Assembly: GCA_963575745.1 (NCBI GenBank) | Contig: CAUYUJ010014352.1 | Coordinates: 1-64,000 of the forward strand | Direction of reading: 5' to 3' | Length of the DNA: 64,000 nt | DNA from: Prorocentrum cordatum | Lineage: Eukaryota; Sar; Dinophyceae; Prorocentrales; Prorocentraceae | In this document: piece by piece, positions 1-13,500 of the stretch | How positions within the stretch are numbered: position 1 is the stretch's first letter | Layout of the letters: each line of letters begins with the position of its first letter | The notes under the pieces: model-generated | Told to the model about the DNA's origin: nothing | Seen by the model: the letters and a program-made list of their open reading frames with translations, nothing else | Databases searched by the model: none | Made by a program: the position numbers and the translations under genes

Positions 1-219
1 GCGGAGATCGAATCTGACCGATGAAGGATCGAAGGGAGTAAGCTCGGAGAGGGCTCCCAGCTCACCACCTTCTCTTCATGATCCTGGCCTTCCCCCTGTT
101 CATTCCTTAACCCCCCTTCCTTTCCTCCCGCGCCCGCCCCCCCTCTTCCTCCTCGCCGCATGCCTCCCCGCCCCCCGCGTCTACCTAGCGACCGCAGTCG
201 CCCAGTGAAGCCGCCGCCC

Positions 220-1349
220 TCAGTCGCTCGACACAAACTCGGAGTCCGAGCATTCCCCCTCCTCCTGATGCTGCAGGGGCTCGGGCGCAGCCGCTGACGC
301 CGCCGCGGCCCCCTCGAGCGCCGCGGGGTCCACCAAGCGCTTCACGTCGCCGTGCGGGAAGGCCTTGACCAAGAAGTGCCGCGGCTTGGCGGATTTCTTG
401 ATCGTTTTCCCGCTCTTCAACTGGGAGACTTGATCGAGCGGTCTCTGCGCATCGCGGAGCGAGGATGTCTCAAGCGAAAGCCGCCGGCATGACCAAACAC
501 ATTGCACCGCGACCCCCACGGGAATGCGATGCGAATGACGTCACAAGCGAAACTGGCACCCCTGAAACGCAGCAGGCCGCGCGACCGATCTCGATGGAGG
601 AGGGGGAGGGCAGCGGGGGAGGAGGAAGGGAGGAAGTGGACAAGGAGATGGGGGGTTAAACAGGAGGGGGGAGAAAGAGGATGAGGAGGGGGAGGAACGC
701 TCGAGAAAACAGCCCCACCAATCTATCTCAGTTGTTCACTTCCTGTTCGACTGTGTCCCTCCTCCACCTAACACGTCCTGACCCCCCCCCCTCCTCCTCT
801 TTCTCATAGTCTTCCTCCTCCTCCTCTTACTCCCTCCTCCTCCTCCTCCTTCTGATTCGGACCCCAGTCCAAATGGGAAAATATGGTCCGTGATCGTCTT
901 CTCCGCCTCTGCGGGCATCAGCTTCGCCGTCATCTTGACGAGGCCTGGGAGGGCGAACGCCTGCTTGTCCAGCAGCTCCCTGGCACCCACGGTCTCCAGG
1001 GCGTGCAGCACCTTCGAGACGCTCGCGTAGCCGACCTCTGCGAGGCGAACCGTCGGCCTGGGTCCCGAAGCGCCCTAAGCGACCGAAGACTCGCCCCTGT
1101 CCGCAGACGAGAGCGCCAATTCGATCGCCAAGGGAACTTCGGAACCCAGGGTGGAGATTCGGTCTCGGGGGCCCCCTCGCAACGGTAGCCGTGCATGTCC
1201 AGCCTCGTCTCCTCGTTGATCGCCGTGACCAGCTTGAAGCGGCTCAAGGCGACCTTCGAGGGCGACAGCTTCGCTGGGGCGGCGGCGTCCGAAGGCTGCG
1301 GCTCGGCCGCGTCGGCAGGCGCGACGTCGGGCGCACCAGTATCAGCCAT
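220..1349 (-). CDS. Spliced gene of unknown function (three exons proposed)
   Basis: I do not recognise this protein. An ATG at 1349 opens MADTGAPDVAPADAAEPQ, and the reading frame looks coding down to about 1184 (KLVTAINEETRLDMHGY). A different frame then looks coding from 1037 (VGYASVSKVLHALETVGARE, ending TDHIFPFG near 870). A GT-AG intron at 1183-1038 joins the two in phase (C + AG). A pyrimidine-rich tract (about 781-851) follows, and a third coding-looking stretch runs from about 455 to the TGA at 220-222 (KSGKTIKKSAKPRHFLVKAF, acidic tail ECSDSEFVSSD). The N-terminus is Ala/Pro-rich; the middle looks helical. It lies on the same strand as the gene at 2164-6295 and follows it by about 0.8 kb, so it could be a separate tandem gene or further exons of that gene. 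The third exon's start is not fixed. Transcript data would decide. Confidence 0.4.
781..851. repeat. CCT-rich low-complexity tract
   Basis: Interrupted CCT/CTC runs between the second and third proposed exons of the 220-1349 gene. It probably lies in an intron. Confidence 0.7.
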
Positions 1350-2163
1350 GGGCCCCGATTCCACTGAGCGTGAAGGCCAATCTCCCCACTCGGGAAGACC
1401 CGAAAACTCGAAGACACGAAGCTCGGACCTTGATCCAATGTCTTCGGAAGCAGGGCGCGACCCGAAGCCCTTGGATGGGGCCCAACCTCTCAGCGTCAAA
1501 ATGCACCCTTCCCCCTGAAAGCCGAATCGAACCAGGGCCAGGGAGGGGGCGCACTAGAGGGGGGAGGGGGGGGGGGGGCTGGCAAGGATAGGAGACTGCA
1601 GATCTGCACGACCCCCATGCACGCGGTAAGGGGGGGAGGGAGGAGTCGGGGGCGGGGAGGGGCGACAAGGTCCATTGATCCCCCATCTTCGTTCTAAGCC
1701 TCATGTGCGAGTCCCTCCTCCTCCTCTTCCTCCCCCCTCTTTCCTGCCCTCCTCTACGTACATCTCCTCATCTCGTATCCCTAATCACTCCTGGTCCTAA
1801 GGCATCCACCTCGCATTGGTTTCAGCGCCCAAGTTAGCGCGAGGGTCGGTGAGCCCGAACGCGCGCGAACGCATCCCAGGATGTTGGTGCCACCGAGGCG
1901 CAAACCCACAACTGATTTTGACAATGGCCGAACTCTCAGGCCAACTTGAGATTCGAACTCGCCCAACACTTATCAAACGACGGGAACCCGACTGAAACAT
2001 TGGAAACGGCATGGGCGCCAAGAGAAAGGAGGAGCATACTGTGATTTCCCTTCGAGCTGGCTGGCAGCACCGCCATGTCCAGCCTAGCGCCCTCTCGAGG
2101 GCAACATATGGAAGCACGCAGCCACCACTGCGCGCGAATGAAGGCCAGCACCTGGCCGTCTCC
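1350..2163. other. Intergenic stretch, nothing supported
   Basis: There are short G-runs near 1560-1575 and 1625-1660. No open frame here looks coding, and there is no repeat shared with the rest of the window. Confidence 0.5.
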
Positions 2164-5100
2164 TCAGATGGCCTGCAACTTCAGGGCGGCGCGGTACTTT
2201 GCCAAAATCACATCGTCCATGTCGACGGGCAGGACCTTCCACTTGGCGAGCTCCTTCTGCACCGCCGCGCACTGCCCGCGCAACCAGACCTTGTCCTTGC
2301 ACCTCGTATCGCAGAACGCCTGCATGAGCTGGATCCCGCAACCCACGATGGCAACTTTCTTCGTCAAGTCTGGCGTCGTGCCGATCAGATCAGCGTCGGG
2401 TTTCAGCGCCATGTCCTCGGCGTACTCGGTCACCGCAGTCTGCGCCTACGAGGCGAGCAACAGCAAGACAGGACGAGAAACGTGAGGGAGATGGGAGCAA
2501 TAACGCCATTATCAGAAGGAAGCGTGATGGAGAACAGAAACATTGAACCTTGAAGCGGGGAAAGGAGAGTAAGGACACGATGATACACACGGAAGAAGCA
2601 TCGAGCGCCTGCTCGATGTTGCCCAACGCGTTGAAGATGCCATCCACGCTCGCGCCGTCCAGGAGCTCCTGCGCCTTGGCCTTCAGGTCCTCCCAAGTGA
2701 GCTTGTCCCTCTCCACCCAGCCCATCAGGTCCGAATTGTCGACGGAGAGGCTCTGCGCCTTCAAGCGAGCGCCCGCCAAGACGAACTCCCGCCTCTTCAA
2801 GCAAGCCTGCGTCACGCGCATGCACAAGCCCGTCGAGACGTCCACGATAGACGTTGCCCTGTCTTGGAAGATCGATGCCACCTCTCCAGACGAAATGACC
2901 TCGTCGTCGAACTTCATCTTCAGCATCTTCGTCACTTTGGCCAGCTCCCTCTTCACGGCCGACGCCTGCTTCTCGGACGTGGAGCCAGAGTCGCCGTCGC
3001 AATCATCGACCACTGTCACATTCAACATAGCGGTCTCGCGCTGCAACTTCATGAGCGCCCTCGAGGTAGACAGGACCACTTCCGCCTTCTTGCTCAAATC
3101 CTTGCGCATGAACCCAACCAACACGCCCTCAAACTCCAAGCTCGAGTCGGTGTGCGAGCGATTCGAGGCTGGCGTGAAGTCCCTCTCGGCGAGCATCTTG
3201 ACATGAGAAGCGAAATAGCCAGCCATTTCAGCATGATCTGCCTCCGCCAACGCATCCGAATCTATCCCTTGGGCCATGTCAAGCAGCTCCTTGACGTCTA
3301 TACTCTCGCCAGCGTTCGCCTTTGTGATGACCTTCTTGACGGCGTGAACCTTGGCGCGCGAGTCGGCGTCCCCGATGATCTTGCCGATGTCCCGCATATC
3401 CCGCATCAGGTTCTCAAAAGACGGGCACGAGTCCGCAGCCTCAGCGAGCAACGCCTTGCATGCGGACATCAGCTCCAACTCCTCCTCAGAAATCGCACCG
3501 CCCTTCGGTTGCCCAGCACCGCCCCTTGTCCAGTGCTGGACCGCGTGGGCGAGCTTGTTCATCGCAACGCTCTCGAGCTCGCCGGCGGCGCCAGGTGCCA
3601 AAGCAGCGCGCAAGAAAGGAAGCTCGCCAACAGCAGATTTGGCCAGGGCCAAGAACGCCGTTGTCGGGGTAGGCGCCTCGTGCTTCTGGAAATCCCGTAG
3701 AAACTGCGAGACCTTCGGCGCGTGCGTCTTCATCTGGTCGTTCTTTCTCGCTGCTGTCATCAGGCGCGCCTTCCACCATGCATTGTCGCCAATGGCAATG
3801 GCCACGCTGGTCATCAAGTTGCCCCTCTTAGTCGTCTGGTGAGCTGCCTGCTCCATGGCTTTCACGTCATCAAAGAGGGCAATGTCAGTGTTGTGGCTGA
3901 TGTTCTGGTCGCTGATATACCTCAAGACGCCGACGGCACGCTGCGCGTCCACCAATACCTGGGCTGCTTCATCGGCAATGTGTGCGTCAGTAGGAAGCTC
4001 CCACGCCTCGATTACGGCGTGCGCGAACTCCAGGACGAGCGGCTCCTTCTCCTCCCCAGCCCCAATCCACTTCACAAGGTGGTCGCCGAACACCAGGTTC
4101 TGGAAGGCCTCGGTCAGCTCGGGGGTAACGAGATCCATATCGATCAAGCGCGGGTTCGCCCACTGGAACTCCGAACCGTCCTTCTGCTGCCAAAGCTGCA
4201 ACATGCCCAAAGCACGCCTCAGACAGTGTTGACCGTGGACCTCTCGCGGTGCTTTCTCGAACTCGCCCCAACAAGGCTGCGTCTTCCTGCGCAGGATCTC
4301 CATGTGGGTGACGGGAAGGAAGTGCAAGCCTGACGACTCGAACACCTGGCAGGACTCCTGGAAGTCCTGATCAGAAAGCTTCTCCATGGAGCCTGGGACA
4401 AACTGCATGGCCCTGTCATGCAGCTTCATGTGCGCGGCCAGGCGGTTCCGATCATCGCCGACGGGGAGCTTGTTGTGCAAGAGCTTCGCCTGATTGTACT
4501 CGCTCCCGAGCCGCTTGCCAGCGGCGACCAGGCGAATGGGCAGCTTCGCAATCCAATAGTCTGCCGTGCCCTTCTTGATGTTCGGGTCGACCTGCCCGTC
4601 CTCATCTGCAGCTGGCCCCTTCGAAGCGGACGCTGGTCGGGGGCCTGAAGCGGTCTTGGCACACGACGCCCCCTTGGAGACCTTGGCTGGGGTGGGGGAG
4701 CGGCGAGGCACGTGCTTCTCGGGGTCGTCACTCTCGCCTAAGCGAAGGCAGCTCGAAGACCGCCTGGTCGCAAGCTTCTTGCTTGACTCCGCCTGGTGAG
4801 CATCCTCGCTGCCTGATCCTGAGTGGAGCCCCTCCTCCTCCTCGCCCTCCGCGAAGCCATCGTCGCTGGCACCACCGCCCGCTGGCAAGTCCGCAGCGGG
4901 CGCATCTGGAAGCTCGTCGCCGCTGCCGACGGCCTTCGATATACCCAATCGGCGATCCAGGTCCTGCAAGGAAGGCAGTCGGTTCAACCCCCCCGTCTCG
5001 CTATCCGTCATGCCGAGGCGGTGCACACCCTTCAAGACGACAGGGATCTGGTCCGCGAAGGCCGCGGGTCTGTAACCTTTCTGGTCGCTCGAGGCGCTGG

Positions 5101-6295
5101 CTGACAATCTCGACTGCAACCGCAAGATCTTGTAGGGCTGCTCGGGGTTCTTGAACGGGTAGTAAACGTCATAGGCCCCCTTCTGCTGGTAGCTTGGCAG
5201 CTTGACCCCCTTCAGGCGAAGAGTCTTCGGCGTCTTCTTCCAGCGCTGAGTGACCTGCCACGCAGATAGTAGTATGAAGCTCTGGTCCACGACCGCGTGG
5301 GTGGAAGCCCCCGTGGTCGCTGAGATGGTGTTGATCTCAATGCCGTCGCTGGCATTCGTCAGACCCTCCTCCAAAGTCGTAGCGAGAGTCTCGCTCTCCT
5401 GGCGCTCTTGTAGCAAGAGGTTCACGGTGTACCCTGCGATGCAATCAACCACGCCCCCAAACGGACAACGCCCCATGCACCCCCACACGAAGCATGACGC
5501 CACAGGCTGGCGTTGTACCGAGGTGTTCGTTGATACCGACTCGGGTCGGCGGAACAGACCCCCCAGGGTCCACTGGCCTGGGTGACTGGCACACTTGCGA
5601 CCTAAAAAAATCTATCATCCCGCCTTACCCCCAAACCTTTCATCGTCAAACCCCGCCGTCAAGCCTCAAGCCTCATCCTCAAAAACGCACCCAGACTCTC
5701 CTTCCCAAGGAGGCCCAGATACCCCAGAAGGCTCAGGGCCCCCGAGTCCCCCTGAAGGCCCCACCACACTGGAATGCACTTAGCACGAGGGGCATGGGAA
5801 CGCAGTGCGCCCGAGGGATAGGAAGAGGCATGGCCTGGCAAGTGCGCTTCGGTGAAGGAGGCGCAATCTTCGCAGACGGCGTGCGTGCTCTCGTCCATGC
5901 AGGTCAAGTGCTTGGAGGTCTCTGGGTCGCACATGGTCTTGTCCTGCGTGGCAGGCCAAGAGACACGCGTTAGAACACGTGCCCCCCCCGACTAGAGAAA
6001 GGTAATCGTCACCAAGGGGGGCTTGGATACCCAATGACATGCTAGCAACTAGTAGGGCAATAAGGGGGGCTCGAGAAGGGCTGGGCAATTGTTCGTGGGC
6101 GGAGGGGTCCCTGGAATTGCCGTCACAGATCGCGCAGCACAGCAAGGCCGCCTTGCCCTTCTTGGAGGGGGGCGCGCCCTTTGGACAAGCGCGTGAAAGC
6201 ACCCCCTCCCCTTCTTCGTCAGCGGCTCGCTTATTCGAGATGCGGCCTCCACCGCGCCCAGAGCGGCGACCGCCACTGCTGCCCTTTCTTGCCAT
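2164..6295 (-). CDS. Four-exon gene for a large protein of unknown function with an N-terminal Cys-rich region
   Basis: Not a family I recognise. Exon 1 starts at the ATG at 6295 (MARKGSSGGRRSGRGG) and carries CCAICDGNSRDP; its donor is not fixed (about 6095-6050). Exon 2 (5943-5835) follows a CAG acceptor and holds CDPETSKHLTCMDESTHAVC plus EDC, so exons 1-2 together look like a zinc-binding domain. Exon 3 (5433-2591, about 947 codons) has a Ser/Glu-rich disordered stretch in its first third and is otherwise rich in helix-forming residues. Exon 4 (2445-2164) ends in YRAALKLQAI and TGA. Intron 2 (5834-5434) is GC-AG and intron 3 (2590-2446) is GT-AG; both keep the frame. The protein would be about 1,150 residues. 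The single open frame reaching 5503 upstream includes intronic sequence, so its first Met (MASCFVWG) is probably not the true start. No enzymatic motif was seen. Confidence 0.65.
2446..2590 (-). other. GT-AG intron, 145 bp
   Basis: On the minus strand the donor is GTGTGTATC and the acceptor is CGTAG before GCGCAG. It joins Ala-Ser-Ser to Ala-Gln-Thr-Ala-Val in phase 0. Without splicing the frame runs into low-quality sequence and stops at 2390. Confidence 0.65.
5434..5834 (-). other. GC-AG intron, 401 bp
   Basis: The donor is CCAG|GCCATG and the acceptor ATCGCAG|GG. The exons share a split Gly codon (G + GG), giving HLPG|YTVNLLLQERQ. GC donors are well known in dinoflagellate genes. Confidence 0.55.
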
Positions 6296-8880
<2,585 letters not shown>

Positions 8881-8917
8881 GTGGTGTGAGGGGGGGGGGT
8901 GGGGGGGGGGGGGGGGG

Positions 8918-9345
8918 TAGATTGCCGTTTTGCGAGGCACGATTGGGCGGGGGGTTTAGACTGCCGCTGCAGGGTCATCTCCAGCAGGGGGTGACGCAGA
9001 GGAAGACGCGGCAGGAGCGGGCGCGGGCGCGGGCGCGCGCGCGTGGCGCGCGAGGAAGGATGCGCGCCGCGAGGTGCGCGGGCACGTAGAATGGGCGGGG
9101 GGTAGGGGGCCGCGGGGGGGGGGAGGAAGGGGGGGGGGTAGATTGCCGTTTGCGAGGCACGATTTGGCGGGGTGAGGGGGAGGGGACGGGGGGGTGATTG
9201 CCGCTGCAGAATCATCCCTAGCAGGGTGTGACGCAGCGGGCGACACGGCATGAGCGGGCGGGCGGGCGCGGGCGCGTGGCGCGCGAGCAAGGCGCGGCGC
9301 TGGGGGCGGGCCATGGCCACGGAGCAAGCGGGCTGACGGAAGCGG
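8918..9345. repeat. Tandem repeat of about 215 bp, two units plus a fragment
   Basis: Each unit begins AGATTGCCGTTT-GCGAGGCAC, has a G-rich spacer, then TGCCGCTGCAG-TCATC and AGCAGG-GTGACGCAG, and ends in a GCGGGCGCGGGCGC run. The second unit starts near 9140; a third partial start lies at 9353. Confidence 0.7.
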
Positions 9346-9627
9346 GGGGGGTAGACTGCCGCTTACGCCGCACGGCTGAACGAGAGGTAGAACGCTGCAA
9401 GCGCAGGCAACACGGGTCGGGGGGGTGCACGGTGGGCGAGATGGCAGAAGTAGAAAAGGTGAATGTTGCTCCTGGCGAAAGCCACACCTCGAACTCAGGA
9501 GCACACGCGCGCACCCGTTACGCCTGGCGCAGAATGGAACAAGGCGTCGGGGCAGCGCTGGCGCTCGCGCTGGAAAAAGCAAAAATGTCGAAGGTCTACT
9601 TGTAACTTCCGCCGAAATCCCGTAAAC

Positions 9628-9735
9628 ACTTTGCAAGTGTCTAAAAAGTATGAAAAAAATGTCGGTGCAAACCTACTGACACTTTGTAAGTGTCTAAAAA
9701 GTGTCTAAAAGGTATCTAAAAAGTATCAAAAAACG
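9628..9735. repeat. Short AT-rich repeat cluster (AAGTGTCTAAAAAG)
   Basis: The word AAGTGTCTAAAAAG or a close variant recurs four times, with two TTTG(C/T)AAGTGTC motifs. The cluster is AT-rich inside very GC-rich DNA. Confidence 0.75.
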
Positions 9736-12130
9736 AAAACTACATGTTGACCCTTTTTGGTATGCGAATCGCCTCTCGCGTTGGAAGCTCCATGTTGGCC
9801 AGCGTGCGCGTACCTTCTCGGGCGACCACCGCCGCCCCGCCCCCCCCCCTCCCCCCTGGCGCAGCGGGAGGAGCGGGAAGCTCGGCCAACGCCGATGCAC
9901 CTAAGTTGACAGCGCACGCGGTACCCCTGCATTGCTGCGCGACATATTTTTGTCCCACCCAACGCGAGCTCGAACCGCTGGCGAAACCGAGCTGCCTGGC
10001 CACATGAAGTCAAATAAGCAACCCCCTTCCTCCCCATTCCCAAATACAAAATACACCACCGCCACGATGCTACCCCGCCTCCACTCTTGAAGCAGATCAA
10101 CATTGGCTGTATCAGCACACGCGCACAAGTAAAACTGTACAGCTGATGAAGATAACGGCGGGGCGCGCGGACAAATGGCTGGGCACCATCGGCTGCCCCT
10201 CTTTGCGGTATTTGACAGGGTTTCCTTGGACCGAGCACCTTGAGCGCGTCGCAAGGTGAACTTGCTGCAGCGACAAATGGAACTGAACACATTGAGCACG
10301 GCTTCTGGTTGAGCGATACCTCGAGCACCTTGAGCACGATGACCGCCTGCAGCCTTCGCCCACCTTGGGCGCGATGTGAGCCTGCACCTTGAGCAACTTG
10401 AGCACGATGCCAGCGTTAATCGCCATGCAAGGCTGGACAACGCCTGTGCACGATGTCAGCCTGGCGCGGCGCTGCCGCCAGCCTGCAGCAACCGTCCATA
10501 TGCATCCCCCCCTGCCCCCCCTCTCCATTTCCTCAAACGGTCCGCGCGTCAACCCCCGATGCACCCCCGACCCGCGCCCGACGTAAACGAAGTTCGGAGA
10601 CACCAAACGTGCAGGTACTACTGAGGGGGGCGACGTTCTCGCAATGACGCCAGGATAGGCCGAACGACCCCGCCCGACAGACGAAACGAAATGCACCGAC
10701 ATGCGCGTCAGGAAACCCAAGGGGGCCCCACCCGAACGACAACCGAAGTGACCGATCGAACCGTCCCCCACCGAACGTCAGAACGGCGGAAACCGCCGAC
10801 GTCGAAACGAAACCGTACTGCTTTAACATCTGTGACTCCGAACCTTGACGACGATTGGAGACACCAGCCCGACGAAAGGCGGAATCCTCCCGAACCACAC
10901 CTCCCTGCCCGAACGCTAAGAGATATCATCGCATGGTGTCTGCGCAATGCCTGATGCTACGGAGCGGCCCGCTTCGAACCGCAAGCCGCATGACCGTCGG
11001 AGCGCATCCAACAGGAAGCCGTGGACGTCAAGGGCACTATCTGGCCATGCTGGCAACCCGAGCCGACTGAGCGGCCCAGATCCGAACGCACCCTTGCCCA
11101 TCGGAGCGGCGACGGTCCGACGAATAACGACAAACGGATCAACTGGCTTGCGTCCGATCGAAAGTTGCGGGGGACGATCGACACACCCCCGCGGAAAAAA
11201 AAGAGGCTGGTTGCCCCGCGGTGGGCGCCGCCACTTTCTAGCGCCAATAGCAAATGCTTCAAAGCGCACGCGCGTCGACGTATCACCTCGAGCGCTTTTT
11301 GTATGGCAATCCGCCAGCGGATTGCATGTAGCCGATTTGCGGCCCTTGCGTCGCGGCCTCCGCGCCACCCCCGATGCTGCGGTGGTTTCGGCGATGATGG
11401 CGAGCGCCAGTCGGTCGCGCGCGGCGGCTCGGTTCGCTTGGGCGGGCGGAAGGGCAATGAGGGGTGAGGGGGCGATTTGTTTACATGGTGAATCGCGCTC
11501 TAGCATTTGCCAAGAGGCGGTCGGTATGTTTCGGACGTACTACGGCGCTCAAACGAAACGCAATGCCAATCAACATTGGAATTTCGTGCGCGGCCTAGCG
11601 GCGCTAATATAATGGACATCGCGGTTTAACAAAAAAACGAAGGGGCTCCGCCAGGGCCTCGGGTGGCATTATGGGGGGGCCGATCGCACAGGATTTGGCA
11701 GACGCAGTGAGCCTCGAGCAGACTCACCACCGCGCCAACGCACGCGCGTAGGAACAACGATTGCCTCCAACAGAATTCGCTAGAATAACATATTATTCAG
11801 CACATCAGTTTGTTACGCAATTACATGTCAACCATCTTATAATAAGTGTTGTAACGTACATGGCGGGCTAATGCATTAACATGTCTAGTGTTGAATTGAA
11901 TTGGCTCGAATCCCGTCGAAGGTCCTTAGTAATCCATGGGCGCACGTAGTAGCCCAACAACAGCAGCCAATCGCATGCGCACTCGCCATACCAAGCTCGG
12001 CGTTCACGTACCAACGCCAAGTCCTCCGAGGACCCCTAGCCCCCTGCAGGTGGTGGCCCCCTCAGAGGGCATCAGGTGGTCTGGGGGGTCCCCTCAGAGG
12101 ACCTCACAGACCAAAGCCGAGCCCCCCCCC
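9736..12130. other. Gene-free stretch with weak short repeats
   Basis: CACCTTGAGCAC-type words recur at 10240-10410. A CCGAACG/CGAAACG-rich stretch spans 10550-10920. Open frames here are overlapping shadows on both strands, without codon-like periodicity that I can defend. The 11640-11930 part is AT-richer and shows nothing. Confidence 0.4.
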
Positions 12131-12565
12131 CCCGAGGGCCTCAAACGCCGAAGTGCAGGCGGGGCCCCCCTCAAAGTCCTGGGGCCGTTGGGCGAGCTGC
12201 CTGTGTGTAAAAACATCCATGTAGCTGTCCCGCATCTGTCGGCAGGTGTTCGCAAGGTTTCTGAGGCCCTCAGCGCACTCGAGAACCTGGGGGGGGGGGG
12301 GGGGATGCAATGTAGAAGTGCCCTGCGCTGTCGACTGATCGACACTCGGGTTTGATACGTTCGTTAGAATCCCCACAAGGGGACACATGTCGTTATACGG
12401 CGGAGGGGGGGGGGGGGGGAAGTCCACAAGTGCAAGACCCCCACTTAAGCAAACCGTGGAACGCGATCATGATGCCACATCGCGGCCATGAGTTCATCGT
12501 CACTGTCTGGCGACTCACGCCCCCATACTTCTGGATCGGTGTAACATCTTGCGCCAAAAGCACTG
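12131..12565 (-). CDS. Possible two-exon gene fragment
   Basis: Two minus-strand stretches look coding. From about 12565 a frame reads AFGARCYTDPEVWGRESPDS and on to MWHHDRVPRFA. From 12286, directly after a long C-run and CAG (a textbook polypyrimidine acceptor at 12289-12287), a frame reads VLECAEGLRNLANTCRQMRD and on to FEGGPACTSAFEAL. Neither piece is recognised, and the first exon's donor was not found. The fragment could belong to an unrelated gene or be decayed. Low confidence. Confidence 0.3.
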
Positions 12566-13500
12566 CAGCTATGGGTGGAGAGGAGGGGGTGTGTTTGTTG
12601 TTGTGTATTGCTGTTGTTGCTGATGGGGTGGGCGTCGCACGGGCGATCCAGGAATCACCGCGAAATTGTCGACCCCCACCCCCCGCGGCGGTGGGGGGCG
12701 GTGAAAGGGCGAGGGGGGATGGGGAGGGCGCCCTGCCAAGGACTCGGAGACTAAGCTCCGTCCGCACGAGAATCGGGCTCTTCCAGACTGGCGTGCCACC
12801 CGGCTGCGAAGATAGATGCGCAAGGGGCTTGGAACTGCCGCGCTCCCTACCAAACCGATGCCCCAAACGCAACAGAACGCAATCATCCTCGCACCAACTG
12901 CGCTCGCGGGCGCGGCCATCCTGCCACTCGCAAGGAACCCTGAAGGAACCGCAACCTAATGAAGCTGATCATTCGAACGCGAAGCGCGACGATCTTCGCA
13001 CAGCTAGCGCCACCGCCCCTTCACTGCGCAGGCTGGGACGTCAGAAGAACGTTGACAAGAGAGAATGAAAGCTGGGCTCGAGATGCATGTCGGCCCACTG
13101 GTCTACCAAGTAACTGGCGCGACCATTCCCGACCGCACGGCGCTCGATAGCACGATTGCCTTCGCGCCCCCGATCACCCCCTAGAGAATGACAGCCACCT
13201 CGGCCAAGACCACCGAACGCGAAGAGCCACTATAGTTGCGCCCCCGCCGGCAAGACAACAATGAGCCTCGCCGCCACCCGCGACAATGAGCAATGGATGT
13301 GATGGGGCAACGGGGTGGAGCAGAGCGCAATCCTGTAAGAGCGCAGACAATGAGAGGGCCAAGCAGGATGGAGGTGGAGCGGAGCGACTGGGCCAGGACG
13401 CGGCAAATGCGGATCGGGCTGGATGCCCGCCGAGACTGTCCCAGGACCAAGGCAGGAATGGTCTGTAATGCGACGACCTGCAGACGAAGCGTTGGCACGA
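12566..13500. other. No supported gene
   Basis: Mixed sequence between the exon candidates and the end of the transposase-like gene. Open frames on both strands are short and contradictory. No terminal inverted repeat matching the upstream flank of the transposase-like gene was recognised by eye. Confidence 0.4.
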
